In this document: positions 58,675 through 64,000 of the stretch, piece by piece
How the letters are laid out: the number at the start of each line of letters is the position of its first letter
How positions within the stretch are numbered: position 1 is the first letter of the stretch
Source: Acinetobacter calcoaceticus
GTDB lineage: Bacteria; Pseudomonadota; Gammaproteobacteria; Pseudomonadales; Moraxellaceae
DNA length: 64,000 nucleotides
NCBI RefSeq assembly: GCF_016508255.1
Contig: NZ_JADVKT010000002.1
Span: 434,001-498,000, forward strand
Direction of reading: 5' to 3'
Position numbers and translations under genes: made by a program
Notes under the pieces: model-generated
Databases searched by the model: none
The model's input: only the letters and a program-made list of their open reading frames with translations
What the model was told of the DNA's origin: nothing

Positions 58675-59517
58675 ATGTCAGTCGGCTCGCTAAACTGGAC
58701 TATATTCTGTGCGGAGTCTAATGAATATGGTGTCGATAAAGCCGCATGGGCAGAATCAGTCTGTAGAGTAATTGGTAGCTCAAGCTACAATGCTCATGCA
58801 GAAGCGCCCACATGGTTACAAATGTTAGGTTCAGGCGTCTTTACTATGGTTTGGACAGCTGTTATAGCCTTTCTTATCGCATTTTTATTAGGTTCTCTCC
58901 TCGGGGTAATTCGTACGTTACCCAACAAACCTCTCGCATTTATTGGCAATTGTTACGTTGAAATCTTTCGTAATATTCCACTTATTGTGCAGCTATTTTT
59001 CTGGGCTTTTGTTTTTCCGGAATTTTTACCGGACAGCTTAAGTGCAGGCAGTGGGGATGTTGTTGCAGGTGGATGGTGGAAAAATATTTTAAATCATCAG
59101 CCTGCGGTTATTGGTGTTTTTGCATTAGGTCTCTACACTGCTGCGCGTGTATCTGAGCACATACGTGCTGGTATTAATACTGTTTCTCGTGGACAAAAGT
59201 TTGCAGCTTCCGCGATGGGTTTTACCACTGCGCAAAGCTATCGTTATGTCATTTTACCTGTTGCATATCGTACTGTGTGGCCAACGATTACGTCTGAAGC
59301 CATGAACGTTTTCAAAAACTCAGCTGTTTTATATGCTTTGAGTGTTTTGAACTTCTTCGCTTATACAAAAACCATGCGGGAAGAAACTTCTCAGGACATC
59401 ATTATTCTTATTCTTTCTACTCCTGTTTATTTGATTATTACTTATAGCATTAAATTTATCATGGCATGGATTGAGAAACGAATGGCTGTACCTGGCTTAG
59501 GTTCAGGAGGGAAGTAA
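58675..59517 (+). CDS. gltJ: Glutamate/aspartate ABC transporter permease
   Basis: 280-residue inner-membrane permease of the polar amino acid (HisM/GltJ) family. Seen: long N-terminal loop before the first helix (as in GltJ), VEIFRNIPLIVQLFFWAFVFP and the EAA-type loop TARVSEHIRAGINTVSRGQKFAASAMGFTTAQSYRYVILPVAYR. GGGG lies ahead of the ATG. Two bases separate it from gltK. With GltK it forms the membrane channel of the importer. Confidence 0.94.
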   Translation: MSVGSLNWTIFCAESNEYGVDKAAWAESVCRVIGSSSYNAHAEAPTWLQMLGSGVFTMVWTAVIAFLIAFLLGSLLGVIRTLPNKPLAFIGNCYVEIFRNIPLIVQLFFWAFVFPEFLPDSLSAGSGDVVAGGWWKNILNHQPAVIGVFALGLYTAARVSEHIRAGINTVSRGQKFAASAMGFTTAQSYRYVILPVAYRTVWPTITSEAMNVFKNSAVLYALSVLNFFAYTKTMREETSQDIIILILSTPVYLIITYSIKFIMAWIEKRMAVPGLGSGGK

Positions 59518-59519
59518 TT

Positions 59520-60197
59520 ATGGATTTTTCTTTATTACACAATCCTGACGTGGTCGCGGCACTCAAAGAAGGTTTCATCTTTACCCTTACCGTGACTGTA
59601 TTGGCGATGATGGGCGGTATCCTGATTGGAACCCCATTGGCAATGATGCGTTTATCAAGCAATGCCATCGCAAGTAATTTCGCAAAATTTTATGTCGATC
59701 TGTTTCGTGGTATTCCATTGATTCAGGTGATCTTTATTTTCTACTTTTTGTTGCCGAAAATATTTGAGTTTCAATCTGATACCTATTGGGGACCATTGTT
59801 TTCGAGTGTTGTGACTTTTGCTATTTTTGAGGCTGCATTTTTCTCGGAAATTGTACGGTCTGGGATTCAGTCTATTTCAAGAGGTCAAGTACATGCAGGC
59901 TACGCGCTAGGTTTTACTTATGGTCAATCAATGCGCTACGTGGTCTTACCTCAAGCCTTTCGTAACATGCTCCCTGTATTGCTAACTCAAACAATTATTT
60001 TATTTCAGGATATCTCATTAGTGTATGTGATTAGTGCACCAGACTTTTTAGGTCGTGCAGATACATTGGCCAATACGTATGGTCCTGAAACGAAAGCAAC
60101 ATTCTATTTAATCGTCGCTGTAGTGTACTTCTGTAGTTCGTTTGTGCTGTCGCAATTAGTCAAACGCTTACAGCAAAAAATTGCCATCATTCGCTAA
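59520..60197 (+). CDS. gltK: Glutamate/aspartate ABC transporter permease
   Basis: 225-residue permease, second of the pair. VDLFRGIPLIQVIFIFYFLLP and EIVRSGIQSISRGQVHAGYALGFTYGQSMRYVVLPQAFRN are the family's motifs, with the EAA loop in the usual position. Starts two bases after gltJ; gltL starts 13 bases on. Confidence 0.95.
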   Translation: MDFSLLHNPDVVAALKEGFIFTLTVTVLAMMGGILIGTPLAMMRLSSNAIASNFAKFYVDLFRGIPLIQVIFIFYFLLPKIFEFQSDTYWGPLFSSVVTFAIFEAAFFSEIVRSGIQSISRGQVHAGYALGFTYGQSMRYVVLPQAFRNMLPVLLTQTIILFQDISLVYVISAPDFLGRADTLANTYGPETKATFYLIVAVVYFCSSFVLSQLVKRLQQKIAIIR

Positions 60198-60210
60198 TTG
60201 GAGATTTTAA

Positions 60211-60954
60211 ATGCCAATGATAGACATCCAACATATCTCTAAATGGTATGGTGATTTTCAGGTTTTAACAGATTGCACGACGAGTATTGAAAAAGGTGAT
60301 GTCGTTGTTGTTTGCGGACCATCTGGTTCAGGAAAATCAACACTCATTAAAACAGTAAATGCGTTAGAACCATTTCAACAAGGCGACATTATTGTTGATG
60401 GTGTTTCTCTGAAAGATCCAAAAACAGATCTTGCTAAATTCCGTTCACGAGTGGGAATGGTCTTTCAACACTTTGAGCTTTTTCCGCACATGACTGTTTT
60501 GGAAAATCTAACAATTGCTCAAGTTAAAGTGTTAAAGCGTTCAGTTGCCGATGCTCGTGCAAAAGGTTTGAAATATTTAGAGCGTGTAGGTTTACTTGCA
60601 CATAAAGATAAGTTTCCGGGTCAATTGTCTGGTGGTCAGCAGCAACGTGTAGCTATTGCGCGTGGGTTGTCCATGGACCCAATCTGTATGTTGTTTGATG
60701 AACCAACTTCTGCACTTGACCCAGAAATGGTCGGCGAAGTACTTGAAGTGATGGTACAACTTGCACATGAAGGTATGACCATGATGTGTGTTACACATGA
60801 AATGGGATTTGCTAAAAGAGTATCTAACCGTTTAATTTTTATGGATGAAGGTAAGATTTTAGAAGACTGCCCAACGCATGAGTTCTTTGATAATTTAGAT
60901 GCTCGCCACGAGCGCGCGAAGCTCTTCTTAGAAAAAATTCAAGCCATGCACTAA
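60211..60954 (+). CDS. gltL: Glutamate/aspartate ABC transporter ATP-binding protein
   Basis: 247-residue ATPase of the polar amino acid importer. Walker A GPSGSGKST at about 37-45, signature LSGGQQQRVAIA, Walker B MLFDEPTSALDPE and switch His in MCVTHEMGFAKRV. Length and motifs match GltL. Followed by a strong terminator. Confidence 0.96.
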   Translation: MPMIDIQHISKWYGDFQVLTDCTTSIEKGDVVVVCGPSGSGKSTLIKTVNALEPFQQGDIIVDGVSLKDPKTDLAKFRSRVGMVFQHFELFPHMTVLENLTIAQVKVLKRSVADARAKGLKYLERVGLLAHKDKFPGQLSGGQQQRVAIARGLSMDPICMLFDEPTSALDPEMVGEVLEVMVQLAHEGMTMMCVTHEMGFAKRVSNRLIFMDEGKILEDCPTHEFFDNLDARHERAKLFLEKIQAMH

Positions 60955-60965
60955 TACAGTTAATA

Positions 60966-60996
60966 AAAAAAGAGCCTTTTAAAGGCTCTTTTTTTA
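60966..60996. terminator. Bidirectional terminator, gltL / DcaP-like porin
   Basis: AAAAAAAGAGCCTTT followed by its complement AAAGGCTCTTTTTTT gives a long stem with A and T flanks, between convergent stop codons. Confidence 0.92.
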
Positions 60997-61006
60997 CATC
61001 CGATTT

Positions 61007-62320
61007 TTAGAAATTATATTTTGCTAATAAATTGATACGAGAGTAATCACCCTTATCACCTGCGAAAGTTTCTCGCTGGCCGTAAGTATATTCTGCACCT
61101 AAATCAATATTTTTAACTGGATTCCAGATTAAATTAACCAAGGCATTATAAATTTCTTTGTTATAGCTGGTACTGGTTAAATTGCTATTTGCATAGATGT
61201 TATCATCTTTATATTGAATACCACCTATTGCAAAAGTAGAGCGGAGGATAGGGCTCCATTTTCGTTGATAGCCAATCACGGCACTATCAAATTCGCCTAA
61301 ATTAATATCTTGTGTTGTTGTGTCATAGGCATAAGCAGAATTGCTATAAGATAAATAGCGGCCGTCTCCTTTAACATGATAGTAGTTAGCAACCAAGCTA
61401 TCTTGAGGGGTTAAATCATATTTACCGCCAACACCAACACCCCAACCAAATTTTTCTTCAGAAGAGCTATCTTTGGGCGCTACACGGTTTTCGTGAGCAA
61501 GCCCATGTAATTGAAATAGACCTTTATTATCAGCGGTTTTAAAATCATAACGAGTTGTTAGAGCAGGGAAACGGCTTCCACCCGCTACATTTCCTACTTT
61601 TTCAACATCGCCGCCTTCTAAAGCAAATAAGATTTTTTGTTGTGCATCGATTGGTTGAGTATAACGAACCTGTACAGTACGAGTAGTACCTGTGCCAACA
61701 GCTCCAGTGAAATCTAGTGTTTCTGGCGATGTATCAGTATTTACAAAAGGTGAAGTCGTTTGACCGGCTAACCATTTACCTAAAGACATATAGGCATGGC
61801 GAATGCGGAAGGTACCATTGCCATTGTCGCCATTTCCACCCATGAAATCGGCTTCAATTTTACCTGTTAAATCTCCGTATTGAGTAGGTCGGGCAATATC
61901 TAGACCAATTCGTGTGGTTGCAGCAGATACATTTAACGAATCTTGTCGTGGGTCATCTTTGTTTAAAGGGTAGTTAGCTGCATTTGAAATACTTCCATTT
62001 GAACCTTTGAAGTCATAGGTTGCATCTACGCGGACATTACCATAAAGCTTAACTTGGGTTTGCCCATCCGCCATTGCCATCCAACCTGGTTTTGATATAG
62101 GAGAGGGAGAAGCAGAAGGAGTTGTGGGAGGTACTGCTGGAGCACTGACTGATAAAGCTATTTTTTGTTGGTCAGACAGTTTCTGGACCAGCTGTTTTAA
62201 GTCATTTACTTCATTACGTAATGCATCAACTTCAGCATCTGAGGCTGCATGTAAAGGCATTGTTATGCTAGTTACACCTACAGTACCCATTGCTAGTACT
62301 AATGTTTTGATCTTATTCAC
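61007..62320 (-). CDS. DcaP-like outer-membrane porin
   Basis: 437-residue porin from the GTG at 62320, six bases after GGAG; a TTG at 62335 overlaps that ribosome site. Signal peptide 1-25 (LHA site), then a predicted coiled coil (about 28-60, DAEVDALRNEVNDLKQLVQKLSDQQ), a Pro/Ser-rich linker and a beta barrel ending in KYNF. This layout is that of Acinetobacter DcaP, a trimeric channel for dicarboxylates and other small anions. It converges with gltIJKL, so glutamate or aspartate passage is plausible but unproven. A possible Fur box lies about 90 bases upstream. Confidence 0.88.
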   Translation of the reverse strand: MNKIKTLVLAMGTVGVTSITMPLHAASDAEVDALRNEVNDLKQLVQKLSDQQKIALSVSAPAVPPTTPSASPSPISKPGWMAMADGQTQVKLYGNVRVDATYDFKGSNGSISNAANYPLNKDDPRQDSLNVSAATTRIGLDIARPTQYGDLTGKIEADFMGGNGDNGNGTFRIRHAYMSLGKWLAGQTTSPFVNTDTSPETLDFTGAVGTGTTRTVQVRYTQPIDAQQKILFALEGGDVEKVGNVAGGSRFPALTTRYDFKTADNKGLFQLHGLAHENRVAPKDSSSEEKFGWGVGVGGKYDLTPQDSLVANYYHVKGDGRYLSYSNSAYAYDTTTQDINLGEFDSAVIGYQRKWSPILRSTFAIGGIQYKDDNIYANSNLTSTSYNKEIYNALVNLIWNPVKNIDLGAEYTYGQRETFAGDKGDYSRINLLAKYNF

Positions 62321-62663
62321 GGGAACTCCAAACAAGGATAAAAGTTTTCCTGCAAATACATAACAATAATAATGCCAACTTTAAGAATTTAGAAAAATAG
62401 TAAAATTTCTATGATTATCATTAGCCTACGTTTAAATAGTAAGGTGGGTAAGACTTTATATTAAAAAAATGAAATGAGAGCATGAAATGGACTCGCTAAA
62501 GTGCATCATCTGCTCCATTATTTGCACGGTTAAAATGCATAGCTGCAATAAAATATGTAAAAGAAATAAACGTTTTAGCTATTTTTAAACCGTCGTATTT
62601 TAAATACAGGGGAGTTGTATAGGGTATACTGTCCTCATTGAAAAATTCTGGCTGGAGATAACA
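62321..62663. other. Divergent promoter region, DcaP-like porin / Lrp gene
   Basis: About 340 bases with promoters for both divergent genes and no gene. Contains the Fur-like dyad listed at 62411. Confidence 0.55.
62411..62423. promoter_or_regulatory. Possible Fur-type box
   Basis: ATGATTATCATTA matches 12 of 13 positions of the central part of the Fur consensus (ATGATAATCATTA) and holds the ATGAT/ATCAT dyad. The outer arms match poorly. Position about 90 bases upstream of the porin start fits a regulator site. Confidence 0.3.
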
Positions 62664-63134
62664 ATGGAGTTAGATCGTTTTGATAAACAAATTCTAGAAA
62701 TTTTGTCTCATGAAGACTTAAATTTGAATGAACTTTCAGAACGGATCAATCTGTCAGTCAGTTCAGTGCATCGTCGGATTAAGCACCTAATTGAAGCCAA
62801 CGTTATGGGGCAGCTCAAAAGGGAAATTAATTTTAGTAAACTCGGATTTACCTTGCACATCTTATTGCAAGTTTCATTGAGTAAACATGACACTGAAACA
62901 TTTGATAAGTTTCTTTCCGAAATAGAAGCAATTCCAGAAGTGACCAATGCATTTCTAGTGACAGGACAAAGTGCTGATTTTATTTTGGAACTTGTAGCCC
63001 GTAATATGGATGACTACAGTGAAATTTTATTGAGACGTATTGGAAAAATTGACAATGTTGTTGCTTTACATTCCAGCTTCGTTATTAAAAAATATAATGT
63101 TTTTAACTGTTATAACTTACTAAATAAACTATAA
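62664..63134 (+). CDS. Lrp/AsnC-family transcriptional regulator
   Basis: 156 residues. N-terminal helix-turn-helix (LDRFDKQILEILSHEDLNLNELSERINLSVSSVHRRIKHLIEANVM, 2-46) followed by the RAM/ligand-binding domain (about 65-145) with VTNAFLVTGQSADFILELVARNMDDYSEIL. Clear GGAGAT lies ahead of the ATG. It is divergent from the porin gene. The effector is likely an amino acid, in keeping with the amino acid transporters close by; target genes are not known. Confidence 0.92.
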   Translation: MELDRFDKQILEILSHEDLNLNELSERINLSVSSVHRRIKHLIEANVMGQLKREINFSKLGFTLHILLQVSLSKHDTETFDKFLSEIEAIPEVTNAFLVTGQSADFILELVARNMDDYSEILLRRIGKIDNVVALHSSFVIKKYNVFNCYNLLNKL

Positions 63135-63161
63135 AAAAACGCACCCAATGGTGCGTTTTTT
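63134..63161. terminator. Bidirectional terminator, Lrp gene / yebC
   Basis: AAAAAACGCACC and GGTGCGTTTTTT make a perfect 12-bp stem with a CAAT loop, between convergent genes. Confidence 0.92.
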
Positions 63162-63178
63162 CAATTCAAATGTTTGAT

Positions 63179-63928
63179 TTAGGCGTCAAGTTGAGCCAAA
63201 ACCTCATCTGTGAACTCAACGTTAGTATAAACGTTTTGCACATCATCGAGATCTTCAAACATATCAATCATTTTAAGAATTTGTTTTGCTTGGTCGACAT
63301 CAGTAATTTCAGCTTTGGTTGATGGACTCATAACCACTTCTGCGTTGTCAGATTTTAAACCAGCAGCAGTAAGAGCATCTTGAACTTCACCAAAAGTTTC
63401 TGGTGAGGTGATTACCAAAATTTCATCTTCAGAAATTTCAATATCTTCAGCGCCAGCTTCTAAAGCAACTTCCATGATTTTATCTTCTAAAGAAACATCT
63501 TCAAAAGTAATTTCACCACGTTTAGTAAATAGATAAGCTACAGAACCTGCTGTACCTAAGTTGCCATTTGTTTTACTAAAACAGTGACGTACATCCGGTA
63601 CTGTACGGTTTAAGTTATCTGTCATTGTTTCAACAAGAACAGCAACACCGCCAACACCATAACCTTCGTAAGTTACTTCTTTTAAATCATCATTATCTTC
63701 ACCACCGGCACCACGTTGGATTGCACGGTTGATGGTGTCACGTGTCATATTAACTGAAAGAGCTTTTTCAACTACCGCACGCAGACGAGGGTTACTAGCA
63801 GCATCTCCACCACCAAGTCTGGCAGCAGTCACAATTTCACGAATATATTTAGTAAAAACTTTACCGCGACTTGCATCTTGTTTCGCTTTACGATGCTTAA
63901 TATTGGCCCATTTAGAATGACCCGCCAT
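63179..63928 (-). CDS. yebC: YebC/PmpR (TACO1-like) family protein
   Basis: 249 residues from the ATG at 63928, which gives the family's invariant [27 protein letters not shown] lies nine bases before it, and the longer frame to 63958 adds an unmatched tail. Three-domain YebC fold: [34 protein letters not shown] and the acidic C-terminal domain ([23 protein letters not shown]). Members bind DNA as regulators or relieve ribosome stalling at proline runs; which applies here cannot be told from sequence. It is widely conserved. Confidence 0.95.
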   Translation of the reverse strand: MAGHSKWANIKHRKAKQDASRGKVFTKYIREIVTAARLGGGDAASNPRLRAVVEKALSVNMTRDTINRAIQRGAGGEDNDDLKEVTYEGYGVGGVAVLVETMTDNLNRTVPDVRHCFSKTNGNLGTAGSVAYLFTKRGEITFEDVSLEDKIMEVALEAGAEDIEISEDEILVITSPETFGEVQDALTAAGLKSDNAEVVMSPSTKAEITDVDQAKQILKMIDMFEDLDDVQNVYTNVEFTDEVLAQLDA

Positions 63929-64000
63929 GGACGTGAACTCCAAAAAAAGAAAATGCAAAAGTGCTGGAATATTAGCATAGGCTTAGTTTTGTTGAAAACT

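Overview
The window is AT-rich chromosomal DNA from a gammaproteobacterium, most likely Acinetobacter (baumannii/calcoaceticus group). The basis is recognition of protein families: a DcaP-like porin with an N-terminal coiled coil, a periplasmic glutaminase-asparaginase, a purT-glnD-dapC block, and the general style of AT-rich spacers with short hairpin terminators. I see no rRNA, tRNA, CRISPR array, transposase or phage gene. It reads as core chromosome carrying several metabolic islands.

Layout. 1-1303 is a cytochrome bd-type quinol oxidase subunit I (short Q-loop, CioA-like) that runs off the left edge. 1957-8661 holds an unknown gene, a DszC/SfnB-like flavoprotein, an NtaA/DszA-like FMN monooxygenase, an MFS transporter and a convergent porin. 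9120-12699 is tauABCD for taurine. 12794-16777 is a LysR regulator divergent from an isochorismatase-fold hydrolase, a YtcJ-like amidohydrolase with an unusual Cys/His-rich tail, and a 53-residue XapX-type membrane peptide. 16849-18837 is an arsenic locus (arsC divergent from arsR-acr3). 18925-21010 is a LysR gene divergent from a split two-gene ChrA chromate transporter. 21184-22749 is ahpF. 22804-25868 has two lipoproteins, one a large alpha/beta hydrolase. 25974-31199 is dnaE-trmJ-cysE. 31399-34459 has periplasmic asparaginase and an acidic amino acid symporter. 34935-39048 has an AlaA-type aminotransferase with an extra N-terminal domain, msrB-gpx-araC and a LysE exporter. 39105-45905 has purT-glnD-dapC, a tautomerase-fold protein and azlCD. 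46007-49501 has small envelope proteins, a Crp-like regulator, an Mpo1-like dioxygenase and ychF. 49595-56021 is a second sulfur cluster: two SfnB-like flavoproteins, a second NtaA/DszA-like monooxygenase and metQNI, read as one operon. 56390-63928 has a GST, gltIJKL, a DcaP-like porin, an Lrp regulator and yebC.

How the genes work together. Two themes recur. One is scavenging of organic sulfur: tauABCD plus two separate sets of reduced-flavin oxygenases, each beside its own transporter, and cysE, the entry to cysteine synthesis. The other is acidic amino acids: a periplasmic asparaginase/glutaminase releases Asp and Glu, which a DAACS symporter and the GltIJKL ABC importer can take up. The strongest candidates for undescribed biology are the second sulfur operon, where MetNIQ may carry something other than methionine, and the isochorismatase/amidohydrolase/XapX cluster. 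All functions were assigned by reading the sequence; no database search was run.
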